From Armatimonadetes bacterium 13_1_40CM_64_14 (GTDB lineage Bacteria; Sysuimicrobiota; Sysuimicrobiia; Sysuimicrobiales; Kaftiobacteriaceae), in assembly GCA_001917855.1 (NCBI GenBank), contig MNEU01000035.1, positions 1-49,139 on the forward strand: a DNA stretch of 49,139 nucleotides, written 5' to 3'. The position numbers and the translations under genes are program-made. Numbering within the stretch: the first letter of the stretch is position 1; every line of letters begins with the position of its first letter. Below the pieces are notes generated by a model that was given only the letters and a program-made list of their open reading frames with translations, did not search any database and had not been told where the DNA came from. Of the stretch, positions 7,690 to 17,102 are shown piece after piece.

Positions 7690-9978
7690 GTGAAGAAACC
7701 GCAGATCGCGGCCGCCGCCGAAACGGCGGCCTCTAAACCGATAACTGAGACGCCACCGGCTCCGCCCCCGAGCGCGCCGCGGCGTACGCGACGCACGTCT
7801 GGTGATGGAACCCGCACGCGCAAGGCGCGGGCGATGTCCCTCGTCGTTGTCGAGTCCCCCACGAAAGCGCGAACACTCAAGAAACTTCTGGCGAACAAGT
7901 ACGCGATTGTGGCCTCGATGGGTCACGTCAAGGATCTGCCGCGTAGCCGCCTCGGCGTGGACGTAGAGAACGGTTTCACCCCCCGGTACATCGTCGTCAA
8001 GGGAAAGGCGCCGATTCTGAAAGAGCTCAAGGACGCAGCGAAGGCCGCCCCCGCCGTGTACATGGCCACCGACCCGGACCGCGAAGGGGAAGCCATCTCG
8101 TGGCACCTGTCTGATGCCCTCCGTCCGGTGAATCCCGCCATCAAGCGCATCGAATTCCACGAAATCACGAAAGAGGCGGTGCAGCGGGCCCTCGCGCATC
8201 CTCGGGAGATTGACCTGAACTTGGTGAACGCGCAACAGGCCCGGCGCATCCTGGACCGTCTCGTCGGCTACAAGCTGAGCCCCCTGCTGTGGCGCAAGGT
8301 GCGTGGTGGGCTGTCGGCGGGACGCGTGCAATCCGTCGCGGTCCGCCTTGTGGTCGATCGCGAGCACGAGATCGACGCCTTCGTGCCTCAGGAGTACTGG
8401 AGCATCCACGCGCAACTGCGGAAGGGCGAGCAGGGGTTCACCGCGCGGTTGGTAGGGAGAGACGGCGTGCGCTATGGGGCGCCGACGGATGACGGCGCGT
8501 CAGTCATCCGCACACGTGATGAGGCCGAGGCCCTCGTCGCGGACGTGCGCGGGGCGACCTTCACCGTGGCCGATGTGCGCCGCAAGGACCAGTTCCGGCA
8601 TCCCAGTCCCCCGTTCACGACCAGCACGATGCAGCAGGAGGCGAACCGCCGCCTGGGGTACTCGGCGGCACGCACCATGAACGTCGCCCAACAGTTGTAT
8701 GAGGGCGTGGACCTTGGTCCCGAAGGAACCGTGGGCCTGATCACCTACATGCGCACGGACTCGGTGCGCGTGGGGGAGTCAGCGCAGCACGAGGCGCGAG
8801 ACTTCATCGCCAAGATCTTCGGCGTCGCCTCTGTCCCCGAGGCCCTGCGCGTGTATCGGTCGCGCCGGTCCGCGCAAGATGCGCACGAGGCCATCCGGCC
8901 CACCGCCGTGCACCGCACTCCCGAGCGCATGAAGCCGTTTCTCCGCAGCGATCAGTTCAAGGTCTACAAACTCGTCTGGGACCGGTTTGTGGCGAGCCAG
9001 ATGGCCTCTGCCGTCATGGACACCCTATCGGTCGATATCGTCGCGGGCGCGTATCAGTTCCGCGCTACTGGTTCGCGCGTCAAATTCGCCGGCTTCTTGG
9101 CCGTCTACCACGATGTTCCGGAGAACGGCGAAGAGCAGGAAGGCTGGCTGCCTGACCTGGCCGCAGGCGAGGTTCTCGCCCTGGCGTCTCTCGATCCGCA
9201 GCAACACTTCACGCAGCCGCCCCCGCGCTATACGGAGGCCTCCTTGGTGCGGGCGCTCGAAGAACGGGGCATTGGACGTCCGTCAACGTATGCCCCGACC
9301 ATTGAGACGATCAAGCGGCGCGGGTACGTGAAGCCGATCAACCGCCGGCTGACCCCCACCGACCTGGGTACACTGGTCAACGACTTGCTGGTGGAGCATT
9401 TTGGCGACGTGATGGAGTATGACTTCACGGCAGCGCTGGAGGAGGCGCTGGATCAAGTAGAAGGCGGTCAGCTCGACTGGAAAACGGTCGTGGGCGACTT
9501 CTGGAAGCCGTTTGAACATGACTTGGTGGTCGCCGAGCAGAAAATTGTCCAGGTCGAGCGGCCGGTTGTCGAGATCGGCGAGGCCTGCCCCCAGTGCGGG
9601 CGCCCCCTCGTGCGTAAGTACGGGCGGTTCGGGGAGTTTATCGCCTGCTCGGGGTTTCCGGAGTGTAAGTACACCCGCCCGCTGGGCATCGGCGTCACCT
9701 GCCCCCTTTGCAAGGTGGGCGAGATCGTGGAACGCCGCTCGCGCCGTGGCCGCACCTTCTACGGTTGCGGGACGTATCCCGCGTGCACATTCACCAGCTG
9801 GGACCGCCCGACGGATCGCATGTGCCCGAAGTGTGGGAAGAGCCTGCTCGGTTTGCATGATACTGGCCGCCGTACGACACTGCGCTGCTTGGACAAAGCC
9901 TGCGGATACAGGGAGGCTATGTCCCCTGTAGCAGATGAGCCGCGTACACCATCGCCGGAGGATCAACCCGTCTCGTAG
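7690..9978 (+). CDS. topA: DNA topoisomerase I
   Basis: Type IA topoisomerase relaxing negative supercoils. After a 48-residue Lys/Ala/Pro/Arg-rich low-complexity leader comes the Toprim domain (MSLVVVESPTKA, then DPDREGEAISWH), the gate domains, the active-site tyrosine in GLITYMRTDS (Tyr353 with this start), and three C4 zinc ribbons (about residues 630-750: CPQC, CPLC and CPKC pairs with partner cysteines). I chose GTG 7690, nine bases after GAGAAGG; ATG 7681 is too close to that site, and ATG 7834 would remove the leader and start directly at Toprim. 762 aa. It is followed by the recombinase, as in Bacillota. Confidence 0.94.
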   Translation: MKKPQIAAAAETAASKPITETPPAPPPSAPRRTRRTSGDGTRTRKARAMSLVVVESPTKARTLKKLLANKYAIVASMGHVKDLPRSRLGVDVENGFTPRYIVVKGKAPILKELKDAAKAAPAVYMATDPDREGEAISWHLSDALRPVNPAIKRIEFHEITKEAVQRALAHPREIDLNLVNAQQARRILDRLVGYKLSPLLWRKVRGGLSAGRVQSVAVRLVVDREHEIDAFVPQEYWSIHAQLRKGEQGFTARLVGRDGVRYGAPTDDGASVIRTRDEAEALVADVRGATFTVADVRRKDQFRHPSPPFTTSTMQQEANRRLGYSAARTMNVAQQLYEGVDLGPEGTVGLITYMRTDSVRVGESAQHEARDFIAKIFGVASVPEALRVYRSRRSAQDAHEAIRPTAVHRTPERMKPFLRSDQFKVYKLVWDRFVASQMASAVMDTLSVDIVAGAYQFRATGSRVKFAGFLAVYHDVPENGEEQEGWLPDLAAGEVLALASLDPQQHFTQPPPRYTEASLVRALEERGIGRPSTYAPTIETIKRRGYVKPINRRLTPTDLGTLVNDLLVEHFGDVMEYDFTAALEEALDQVEGGQLDWKTVVGDFWKPFEHDLVVAEQKIVQVERPVVEIGEACPQCGRPLVRKYGRFGEFIACSGFPECKYTRPLGIGVTCPLCKVGEIVERRSRRGRTFYGCGTYPACTFTSWDRPTDRMCPKCGKSLLGLHDTGRRTTLRCLDKACGYREAMSPVADEPRTPSPEDQPVS

Positions 9979-10016
9979 CGAAGCTCACCCGTGGCCGGGG
10001 TGTCCCCGGCTGTCTG

Positions 10017-10985
10017 ATGGCAGCCCGTCAATCCTCTCCCCCCAGTGTCGTAGGTCGGTTGCCTGCGCCGGAAGGACCCCCCGATCCGGATATCGCGGCG
10101 TTTCTCCGCACGCTCGAAGGCGAACGCGGGGCCTCCCGGCACACCCTCGTGGCCTACGCGCGTGACCTCGCGTACTTTGCTTCCTTTACTCGTGCGCAGG
10201 GACTGACCCGCTGGGCCCACGTGACCCCCCCAGCGGCCCGACGCTATGTGGTGGTGTTGGACCGTCGCTACGCCCGCGCGGCGGTGGCGCGTCAGCTCTC
10301 CGCGATTCGGTCGTTCTTTCGGTTCCTGTACCGCGAGGGTAAGGTGTCTAGCAACCCGTTTGCGCTTGTGTCTGCCCCCCGACGCCCGCGGCGGCTGCCG
10401 AAGTTTCTCACGCCCGAGGAAATTCGCGCCGTCCTGCGCGCGCCCGATGTGTCGACGCCCCGGGGGCTGCGCGACCGCGCGGTTCTGGAAATCCTCTATG
10501 CGACAGGGATGCGGGTCGGGGAATTGGTGACCCTCCGTACATCCGACCTCCCGCCATCGCTAGGCGAGGCTCACCCGGGGGGAGGGGACCTGCGCGTGGT
10601 GGGCAAAGGACGGCGCGACCGGATCGTGCTCATGGCTGCCGCAGCGCAGGATGCGCTCCGGCAGTACGTGCGATCGGGCAGACCCGCGCTGGCGCGGGGT
10701 CGCCCCGGCGACGCGCTTTTCGTCAACGCCCGCGGCGGCAGGCTGTCGGACCGGGGCGTGCGACTGCTTGTGGATCAAGCCGTGCGGGCGGCCGCTCTGG
10801 CACGACGGATCAGCCCGCACGTTCTGCGGCACACCTTCGCGACGCACCTGCTTGATGGAGGGGCTGACCTGCGGGTGGTCCAGGAGCTGTTGGGGCACGT
10901 GAGCCTGGCCACCACACAGATCTACACCCACGTGTCGCGCGACTGGCTGAAGCGCGTCTACGACAAAGCCCACCCCCGCGCCTAA
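10017..10985 (+). CDS. Tyrosine recombinase XerC/XerD
   Basis: Site-specific recombinase of the Xer group, expected to resolve chromosome dimers at dif. It has an N-terminal SAM-like core-binding domain (FLRTLEGERGASRHTLVAYARDL) and a C-terminal catalytic domain with all key residues: Arg166 (ATGMRVGEL), the beta-hairpin Lys (VVGKGRRDR), HxxR (SPHVLRH), His (LGHVSL) and nucleophile Tyr303 (TQIYTHVS). 322 aa with a 25-residue N-terminal extension. The topA-recombinase-rpsB order matches Bacillota codV/xerC, so a housekeeping role is likelier than a mobile integrase. XerC and XerD cannot be told apart here. Confidence 0.9.
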   Translation: MAARQSSPPSVVGRLPAPEGPPDPDIAAFLRTLEGERGASRHTLVAYARDLAYFASFTRAQGLTRWAHVTPPAARRYVVVLDRRYARAAVARQLSAIRSFFRFLYREGKVSSNPFALVSAPRRPRRLPKFLTPEEIRAVLRAPDVSTPRGLRDRAVLEILYATGMRVGELVTLRTSDLPPSLGEAHPGGGDLRVVGKGRRDRIVLMAAAAQDALRQYVRSGRPALARGRPGDALFVNARGGRLSDRGVRLLVDQAVRAAALARRISPHVLRHTFATHLLDGGADLRVVQELLGHVSLATTQIYTHVSRDWLKRVYDKAHPRA

Positions 10986-11041
10986 CGGGTGGTGGGCCCC
11001 TCGCGCAGCCGGGCGAGCCGGCGCACATGGGCAGTGTTTCG

Positions 11042-11101
11042 TGCTATACTACGGCGGGTCTGCACCGGCGAAGTGACCGCCCCGGGTGATCTGCCGGGGC
11101 G
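11042..11101 (+). promoter_or_regulatory. rpsB promoter and leader hairpin
   Basis: Extended -10 TGC-TATACT at 11042-11050. Within the roughly 165-base untranslated leader a perfect 8-bp GC stem follows, CGCCCCGG (11078-11085) with CCGGGGCG (11094-11101) and an 8-base loop. No T-tract follows, so it is not a simple terminator. It may be a ribosomal-protein leader structure, but I cannot match it to a named rpsB leader family. Confidence 0.6.
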
Positions 11102-11225
11102 CGGCCATCTGTGGCGGGTGTGGACCCAGAATTCGCACGCTTTCTGACCGGACGGCCAGTGCCCTGTGCGGGTCCCGATCCGGGATGACGGGAGCGGAGG
11201 CAGATAACTGGTGGGAGGGTGACGA

Positions 11226-12083
11226 GTGCCGGTTGTCACGATGAAACAGCTATTGGAAGCGGGCGTCCACTTCGGGCACCAAACCCGGCGGTGGAACCCC
11301 AAGATGGCCCGCTATATCTTCACGGAACGTAACGGCATTCATATCATCGATCTTCAGAAAAGCGTCCCCATGATTGAGACGGCCTACCATTTCGTGCGTG
11401 ACGCCGTCGCCAATGGTGGGACGTGTTTGTTTGTCGGAACGAAGAAGCAAGCCCAGGATTCCATCCGGGAAGAAGCGACGCGAGCCTCGCAGCCGTACGT
11501 CAGCCAGCGCTGGTTGGGTGGCATGCTGACCAACTTCCAGACCATCCGACGTCGCGTCGAGCGGCTGGGGGAGATCGAGGATATGCGCGACCGGGGCCAC
11601 CTCGACGTGTTGCCCAAGCGCGAGCAGGCGCGGCTGCTCGAAGAGCACGGGCGGTTGGAGAAATATCTCGGCGGTATCAAGGCCATGGGGCAACTGCCCG
11701 CGGCAGTCTTTGTGGTTGACACGCGCAAGGAGCACATTGCCGTGGCCGAGGGGCGCAAGCTGGGGATCCCGGTCGTGGCGATCGTGGATACCAACTGCGA
11801 TCCCGACGAGATCGACTACCCCATGCCCGGGAATGATGATGCGATCCGCGCCGTTCGGTTAGTGACGAGCCGGATTGCCAACGCGGCGCTGGAAGGGCTG
11901 GAAGAGCGGCGCAAGCGCGAGGTAGTGGAAGAGGGACCAGCCGGCCCGACCGAGGCCAGCGAGGAGGCCGCCCTCCCCGAAGGCGAGAGGCTGCCTGGGG
12001 AAGAGGACAAGCCGCTGGATGCGGTGCTGACCTCGGAGCCCTCCGAAGCCCCAGAACTTGTTGAGGAAGATGCCAAGAGGTGA
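11226..12083 (+). CDS. rpsB: 30S ribosomal protein S2
   Basis: Ribosomal protein S2 (285 aa). Conserved blocks are [46 protein letters not shown] and the [28 protein letters not shown] signature. Beyond the globular domain, about residues 225-285 form an acidic Glu/Pro/Ala-rich tail that is common in deep-branching bacteria. Start GTG 11226 lies behind GGGAGGGTGACGA. It is followed within 5 bases by tsf, the universal partner. Confidence 0.96.
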   Translation: MPVVTMKQLLEAGVHFGHQTRRWNPKMARYIFTERNGIHIIDLQKSVPMIETAYHFVRDAVANGGTCLFVGTKKQAQDSIREEATRASQPYVSQRWLGGMLTNFQTIRRRVERLGEIEDMRDRGHLDVLPKREQARLLEEHGRLEKYLGGIKAMGQLPAAVFVVDTRKEHIAVAEGRKLGIPVVAIVDTNCDPDEIDYPMPGNDDAIRAVRLVTSRIANAALEGLEERRKREVVEEGPAGPTEASEEAALPEGERLPGEEDKPLDAVLTSEPSEAPELVEEDAKR

Positions 12084-12087
12084 ATAC

Positions 12088-12681
12088 GTGAACCGAAAGA
12101 CCACAGTGGACAGCAAGACGGAGCTGATCAAAGAACTCCGGGCCCGGACCGGTGCGGGAGTCATGGACTGTCGCACCGCCGTGGAGCAGGCCGGCGGTGA
12201 TCTCGAGAAAGCGGTCGAACTCCTGCGCGCGAGAGGGTTGGCCACGGCGGCCAAGAAGGCCAGCCGGATAGCCTCCGAAGGACTGGTGGAGGCCTATGTG
12301 CATGCCGGCGGCCGTGTGGGCGCCTTAGTGGAGGTCAACTGCGAGACCGACTTTGTGGCGCGGACCGAGGAGTTCAAGCGCCTCGCGCATGACGTGGCCC
12401 TCCAGGTGACGGCGGCGGCGCCCCAGTATGTGAGCCGGGAGGCGATCCCGCTCGACGTGGTGGAGACGCAGCGCCAGGAGTTTGCCCGCGAGCTCGTGGG
12501 TAAGCACGCTGCCGCGGTGGAGGGCCGTCTTGAGAAGTGGTTCACTGACGTCGTACTGCTCGAACAGCCCTTCATCCGGGACGAAAGTAAGCGGGTGCGC
12601 GATATCCTCACCGAGGCGATTGCCAAATTCGGGGAGAACATCCTGGTCCGGCGGTTTGCCCGGTTCAAACTCGGCGACTAG
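12088..12681 (+). CDS. tsf: Elongation factor Ts
   Basis: Guanine-nucleotide exchange factor for EF-Tu. It begins with the UBA-like domain (IKELRARTGAGVMDCRTAVEQAGGDLEKAVELLR) and the TDFVAR motif (VEVNCETDFVARTEEF). At 197 aa it is the short form, with one dimerisation subdomain, as in Thermus and several thermophiles. I prefer GTG 12088, four bases after AGAGGTGA, over ATG 12058, which would lie inside rpsB and add residues without similarity. Confidence 0.95.
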   Translation: MNRKTTVDSKTELIKELRARTGAGVMDCRTAVEQAGGDLEKAVELLRARGLATAAKKASRIASEGLVEAYVHAGGRVGALVEVNCETDFVARTEEFKRLAHDVALQVTAAAPQYVSREAIPLDVVETQRQEFARELVGKHAAAVEGRLEKWFTDVVLLEQPFIRDESKRVRDILTEAIAKFGENILVRRFARFKLGD

Positions 12682-12742
12682 CAGAGGGCCCGGTGCGGAC
12701 GGGGTCGCCGCAGATGGCCCAGTGCCCCCCGGGTAAATACGT

Positions 12743-13516
12743 ATGGCGCGAGAAGGGGCCGGCATCTCATCGGAGGCGTCCGTTCCCAAGTACCGCCGCA
12801 TCCTCCTGAAGTTAAGCGGCGAGGCCCTCGGAGGCCCCGACCAAACGGGCCTCGCCGCTTCCGTTCTCCGGCTGGTGGCCCACGAGGTCAAGGACGTCAC
12901 CACCCGCGGCGTGCAGGTCGCCATCGTCGTCGGGGGCGGAAACTTCGTACGGGGCGCCGACTTCGCCACGCGCCTGGGCCTTGATGAGGTTACCGCCCAC
13001 CACATGGGGATGCTCGCGACCGTCATCAACGCCCTGGCCCTCCAAGACATCATGGAAAAAGAAGGACTGGTGACTCGGGTGCAGTCGGCGATTGAGATGC
13101 ATCAGATCGCCGAGCCGTACATCCGTCGCCGCGCCCTCCGACACCTCGAAAAGGGGCGCGTCGTCATCTTTGCCGGGGGCACCGGGAGCCCGTACTTCAC
13201 CACCGATACCGCCGCAGCCCTGCGTGCGATCGAGATCGAAGCCCACGCCCTGCTCATGGCTAAACGCGGCGTAAGCGGCGTCTACGACAAGGACCCCAAC
13301 CTCTACACTGACGCGGTGATGTTCCGTCAGCTGGGCCACATGGATGTTCTCAACCGCGACCTGAAGGTGATGGACGCCACGGCAGTCGCGCTGTGCAAGG
13401 ACAATAACCTGGACATCGTTGTCTTTGATGTGGCCCGCTCGGGGAATCTGAAGCGCGCCGTGCTAGGTGAAGAGGTGGGGACGCTCGTCACGCAGGGCGG
13501 GACGGCGCGGCGATGA
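12743..13516 (+). CDS. pyrH: UMP kinase
   Basis: Amino-acid-kinase family enzyme phosphorylating UMP to UDP; hexameric and usually GTP-activated and UTP-inhibited. Motifs are [10 protein letters not shown] near residue 20, VGGGNFVRG, the [17 protein letters not shown] helix, [20 protein letters not shown] and [12 protein letters not shown]. 257 aa with a short N-terminal extension. It sits in the conserved rpsB-tsf-pyrH-frr order; the stop overlaps the frr start (ATGA). Confidence 0.96.
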   Translation: MAREGAGISSEASVPKYRRILLKLSGEALGGPDQTGLAASVLRLVAHEVKDVTTRGVQVAIVVGGGNFVRGADFATRLGLDEVTAHHMGMLATVINALALQDIMEKEGLVTRVQSAIEMHQIAEPYIRRRALRHLEKGRVVIFAGGTGSPYFTTDTAAALRAIEIEAHALLMAKRGVSGVYDKDPNLYTDAVMFRQLGHMDVLNRDLKVMDATAVALCKDNNLDIVVFDVARSGNLKRAVLGEEVGTLVTQGGTARR

Positions 13517-14070
13517 TCAACGACGTCATTGCGGATACCAAGGCCCGGATGCAGAAGGCCATCGAGGCCGTGCGGCACGAGTTCGCCGCCTTGCGCACCG
13601 GCCGGGCCAGCCCCACGTTGTTGGAACAGATCCGGGTGGACTACTACGGCGTCCCCACGCCCATCACGCAGGTCGCCACCGTGACCGTGCCGGAACCGCG
13701 CCTGCTGGTCATTGCTCCGTGGGACAAGAAGATGGTGAAGGACATCGAAAAGGCGATCCTCAAGAGCGAGTTGGGCCTGATGCCCAGCAGTGACGGGACC
13801 CACGTGCGCGTGCCTATCCCCTCGCTCACTCAAGAGCGTCGCAAGGAACTGGCCAAGGTGGCGCACAAGCAAGCCGAGGAAGGGCGCGTCGCCATCCGCA
13901 ATGTGCGGCGCGAGGCCAAGGAAATGATCGAAGACCTGGAAGAAGAAGGGGACGTCTCCGAAGACGAGAGCAAGCGTGGATTAGACGAGTTACAGAAGCT
14001 CACGGATAAGTTCATTGCGGAAGTGGACGCCCTGTTGGCAGCCAAGGAAAAGGAGATCCTGGAGGTGTAG
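13513..14070 (+). CDS. frr: Ribosome recycling factor
   Basis: RRF (185 aa), which with EF-G splits post-termination ribosomes. Diagnostic segments are the [24 protein letters not shown] hinge, [31 protein letters not shown] and the C-terminal helix ([27 protein letters not shown]). It starts at ATG 13513 within the ATGA overlap with pyrH, so translation is coupled. Confidence 0.97.
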   Translation: MINDVIADTKARMQKAIEAVRHEFAALRTGRASPTLLEQIRVDYYGVPTPITQVATVTVPEPRLLVIAPWDKKMVKDIEKAILKSELGLMPSSDGTHVRVPIPSLTQERRKELAKVAHKQAEEGRVAIRNVRREAKEMIEDLEEEGDVSEDESKRGLDELQKLTDKFIAEVDALLAAKEKEILEV

Positions 14071-14097
14071 TCCGCTCCCGGCGGCCTCCTCGGTACG

Positions 14098-14331
14098 ATG
14101 CGCGAGGTTGTGGCGGACCTGTCGCTGCTCATCGGCGTGACACTCGATGCCGCCCTGGCCCGGCTCGCCTCCGCCGGAGAGGTTGTGGAGCGTGTAATGG
14201 AGACGAAACCTCCGCATCCGGTCACGCTGCAGGGGGCGTTGCGCGTCGTACGCGTCCGCCGCCTGAGGGAGGGAGGCGTCGAACTCGTCGTGACGCGCGA
14301 GCGTTTCCTCGAGCGGACAGATCGTGGGTAA
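14098..14331 (+). CDS. Small PASTA-like hypothetical protein
   Basis: 77-residue reading frame between frr and uppS, overlapping the uppS start by 8 bases. It reads LIGVTLDAALARLASAGEVVERV, a loop, then LRVVRVRRLREGGVELVVTRERF. A GxxLxxAxxxLxxxG helix followed by two strands resembles the PASTA-domain layout, though this is by eye only. There is no signal peptide, so a cell-wall PASTA role is not implied. Codon use matches its neighbours. The ribosome binding site is weak. Function unknown; it could also be a fold-only resemblance. Confidence 0.6.
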   Translation: MREVVADLSLLIGVTLDAALARLASAGEVVERVMETKPPHPVTLQGALRVVRVRRLREGGVELVVTRERFLERTDRG

Positions 14332-15088
14332 CACGCAATTCGATCCGCGGCCTCTGGCCACTGAGCGGACGCTGGACCCCACACGGATTCCCGCACACAT
14401 CGCCATCATCATGGACGGCAACGGCCGCTGGGCGGCGGCGCGCGGATTGCCTCGCGCAGCCGGGCATCGGGCCGGGCTGGAGGCGGTCCGCCGGACGATC
14501 GATGCCTGCCGGGACTGCGGCGTCCGGGTCCTGACGCTCTATGCCTTTTCCACGGAGAACTGGCGCCGGCCGGCCGATGAGGTCGCCGCTCTGATGCGCC
14601 TGACGGGCGAGGCGGTCGTCGACGAAGCCGCGGAGTTGGTACGCGGCGGGGTTCACCTCCGCCTGAGTGGGGATCTGAGTGCGTTAGATCCGACCCTGCG
14701 TGAGCAGTTGGAACAGCTCGTGGCGCTGACCCAGCCCAACCGGAATCTCGTGCTCAACGTCGCCTACAACTACGGCGGCCGGGCAGAGATCGTGTCCGCG
14801 TTGCGCAAACTCGCCGAGGAGGTGGCCGCTGGCCAGCTCGCTCCTGGGGGGATCAACGAAACCCAGGTGAACGCTCATCTCTATACGAGCGGGTTGCCCG
14901 ATCCGGATCTCCTCATCCGGACGGGCGGGGAGCAACGACTCAGCAACTTCCTGCTGTGGCAGGTGGCCTATGCGGAACTCTACTTCTGTGACGTCTTCTG
15001 GCCGGATTTTGACCGAACCCATCTGCTGGCCGCGCTGGCCGACTACCAGCACCGCCGCCGACGGTTCGGCGGCGTCGAGGACGAGTAA
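14324..15088 (+). CDS. uppS: Undecaprenyl diphosphate synthase (cis-prenyltransferase)
   Basis: Makes the C55 lipid carrier used for peptidoglycan and other wall polymers. Conserved regions are present: IIMDGNGRWAAARGLPRAAGHRAG (catalytic Asp of MDGNGRWA), TLYAFSTENWRRP, VAYNYGGRAEIV and DLLIRTGGEQRLSNFLLWQVAYAELYF. 254 aa, soluble. GTG 14324 overlaps the small upstream gene; an in-frame distal start is not needed. It is followed immediately by cdsA (GTG directly after TAA). Confidence 0.96.
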   Translation: MGNTQFDPRPLATERTLDPTRIPAHIAIIMDGNGRWAAARGLPRAAGHRAGLEAVRRTIDACRDCGVRVLTLYAFSTENWRRPADEVAALMRLTGEAVVDEAAELVRGGVHLRLSGDLSALDPTLREQLEQLVALTQPNRNLVLNVAYNYGGRAEIVSALRKLAEEVAAGQLAPGGINETQVNAHLYTSGLPDPDLLIRTGGEQRLSNFLLWQVAYAELYFCDVFWPDFDRTHLLAALADYQHRRRRFGGVEDE

Positions 15089-15922
15089 GTGAGTGCCGAC
15101 CTGCGGGCGACATTTCGAGGGGCTGGCCTTCTGCCGCGCATGCTCACTGCCCTCGTGGGGATCCCTCTGATCCTGGTGGCGGACTGGCAGGGAGGCGTGT
15201 GGTGGGCCGGCCTGATCGCGGCGATCGTGATCGTGGGGGCCCACGAGTTTGGGTGGCTTCACCCGGGGCTATCGGCTGGAGCCCGCGGAGTGACGATGGC
15301 CGGAGCCCTTGTCCTGGCCGCCAGCATCGTCGCGGTGGGGAATCGCGCCGTGACGCCTTTGGTCTTGGCCGGGTCGGTGGCCCTGGCCGCTGCGGTCATC
15401 GCACACCTGCGGGCGCCGGTTGATCATGGGGTCGCCGTATTGCCCCGGTGGCCGACCGCGTTGCTGGGTTCCCTGTACCTAGGACTGCCCGGCGGGGTCC
15501 TGGTCCGCTGGCGGTTTGAAGCACCCTATGCAGCGATCGTGTGGTTGTTTGTGACCTTGTGGGCCAATGACACCACGGCGTACTTTATCGGCCTCGCCGC
15601 CGGCCGTCGGCGTCTCGCGCCGCGGATTAGTCCGGGCAAGTCTTGGGAAGGCGCGGTGGCTGGAGCGGTGGCGGCTACGCTCACTGCCGCGGTCGGGTCG
15701 GTCGCGCTGGGCGTGCCCCTGTGGACCGGCGCGGTCCTGGGGGTGGCCGTCAGCGTCACGTCTCAGGCGGGCGACTTCTTCAAGTCATCGATCAAACGGC
15801 GCGCCGGGGTGAAGGATACGGGCACAATCCTGCCAGGACATGGCGGCGTTATCGATCGGTTTGACGGGCTGCTCGCGGCATCTCCCATCGTGTATCTGCT
15901 GATCCGGCTGTATGGTCGCTGA
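15089..15922 (+). CDS. cdsA: Phosphatidate cytidylyltransferase
   Basis: Integral membrane enzyme making CDP-diacylglycerol from CTP and phosphatidic acid. Several hydrophobic segments (about residues 17-50, 70-105, 140-160, 190-225) lead to the C-terminal signature SSIKRRAGVKDTG...PGHGGVIDRFDGL, with intact KD and DRxD acidic residues. 277 aa. GTG 15089 is adjacent to the uppS stop. The uppS-cdsA-dxr-rseP order is the standard envelope-lipid block. Confidence 0.95.
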   Translation: MSADLRATFRGAGLLPRMLTALVGIPLILVADWQGGVWWAGLIAAIVIVGAHEFGWLHPGLSAGARGVTMAGALVLAASIVAVGNRAVTPLVLAGSVALAAAVIAHLRAPVDHGVAVLPRWPTALLGSLYLGLPGGVLVRWRFEAPYAAIVWLFVTLWANDTTAYFIGLAAGRRRLAPRISPGKSWEGAVAGAVAATLTAAVGSVALGVPLWTGAVLGVAVSVTSQAGDFFKSSIKRRAGVKDTGTILPGHGGVIDRFDGLLAASPIVYLLIRLYGR

Positions 15923-15929
15923 GACGGCG

Positions 15930-17093
15930 ATGACGAAGAGGAAGGTTATCATCCTCGGTTCCACGGGGAGTATCGGCCGCCAGGCTCTGGACATCGTCCG
16001 CCGGACGGATGAGTTTGAGGTCGTAGGCCTGGGTGCGCGGCAAGACGCCGCCTCCCTCGGTGCCCAGGTGCGCGAGTTTCGGCCCCGGGCCGCCGCCCTA
16101 GTCGATCGCGCGGCGGTGCCTGCGTTGAAGTCGGCGGGGTCCCCCGACACGACGGTGCTCGCAGGTCCAGACGCCATGCGCGAGCTCGCAGCATGGGGGG
16201 AGGCGGATCTCGTCCTCGTAGCCGTGGTTGGGATCGCCGGTCTGTTGCCGGTGCTGGCAGCTCTGCGTGCGGGACGGGACGTTGCGCTCGCGAACAAGGA
16301 GACGTTGGTCGCCGGTGGGGGCGTGGTCCTCGATGAAGTCCGCCGGACGGGCCGACGTCTGCTCCCGATTGACAGCGAGCACGCCGCTGTCCGTCAGTGT
16401 TTGCGTGGCGAGGATGTTGCCAGCGTCAAACGGATTCTGCTGACGGGATCCGGGGGGCCGTTTTTACGTCGACCCCTGGAGGCGCTGGGGAGTGTCCGTC
16501 CGGACGAAGCACTGGCGCATCCGACCTGGAAGATGGGTAAGAAGATAACAGTCGACTCGGCCACCTTGATGAACAAGGGACTGGAGGTCATCGAAGCGCA
16601 CTGGCTGTTTGGGTTGCCGGCATCGCAGATCGAGGTCGTCATCCACCCGCAGAGCATTGCGCACTCGATGGTGGAATTCACCGACGGGAGCGTGAAGGCG
16701 CAACTTGCGCCGCCAGATATGCGGCTGGTCATCGCCTATGCGTTGCGCGGGGAGGAGCACCTGCCGTTGGACACGTCGCCCCTGGCGTGGGACGCGCTCA
16801 CGCTAACGTTTGAACGTCCCGATCCGGCACGCTATCCTTGCTTGGGGTACGCCTACGACGCGCTGGCGGCGGGGGGCACGATGCCCGCCGTGCTGAATGC
16901 GGCCAACGAGGTGGCCGTGGAGCACTTCTTGGCCAAACGGATCGGATTCCTCGACATCGCCCGTACTGTGCGATCTGTGATGGAGGAGTACCGTCCGGTC
17001 GACGCGTCCAGCGTGGACGCAATCCTGGCGGCGGATGCGTGGGCGCGAGCGCACGCGTTGCGCCACGTTTCCGCGCGTGCGGAACACGTCTGA
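15930..17093 (+). CDS. dxr: 1-deoxy-D-xylulose 5-phosphate reductoisomerase
   Basis: Second enzyme of the MEP isoprenoid pathway, NADPH- and divalent-metal-dependent. N-terminal Rossmann motif ILGSTGSIGRQALDIV; substrate/metal region LPIDSEHAAVRQCLRG (about residues 145-160), KMGKKITVDSATLMNKGLEVIEAH and IEVVIHPQSIAHSMVEF. About 387 aa. I chose ATG 15930, where MTKRKVIILGSTG matches the family; ATG 15912 would overlap cdsA and add six residues. With uppS and ispG in the same run it supplies IPP/DMAPP and uses it for the lipid carrier. Confidence 0.95.
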   Translation: MTKRKVIILGSTGSIGRQALDIVRRTDEFEVVGLGARQDAASLGAQVREFRPRAAALVDRAAVPALKSAGSPDTTVLAGPDAMRELAAWGEADLVLVAVVGIAGLLPVLAALRAGRDVALANKETLVAGGGVVLDEVRRTGRRLLPIDSEHAAVRQCLRGEDVASVKRILLTGSGGPFLRRPLEALGSVRPDEALAHPTWKMGKKITVDSATLMNKGLEVIEAHWLFGLPASQIEVVIHPQSIAHSMVEFTDGSVKAQLAPPDMRLVIAYALRGEEHLPLDTSPLAWDALTLTFERPDPARYPCLGYAYDALAAGGTMPAVLNAANEVAVEHFLAKRIGFLDIARTVRSVMEEYRPVDASSVDAILAADAWARAHALRHVSARAEHV

Positions 17094-17102
17094 GGTGAGG
17101 GG

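Noticed and set aside
7048-8415. Long open frame of 455 codons on the minus strand
   Set aside because: It lies opposite topA and the secreted gene, has arginine-rich composition without recognisable domains, and arises from high GC on the complementary strand.
10017-10985. Phage or island integrase rather than XerC/XerD
   Set aside because: No att-like repeats, tRNA gene or mobile genes adjoin it, and topA-recombinase-rpsB is the housekeeping arrangement.
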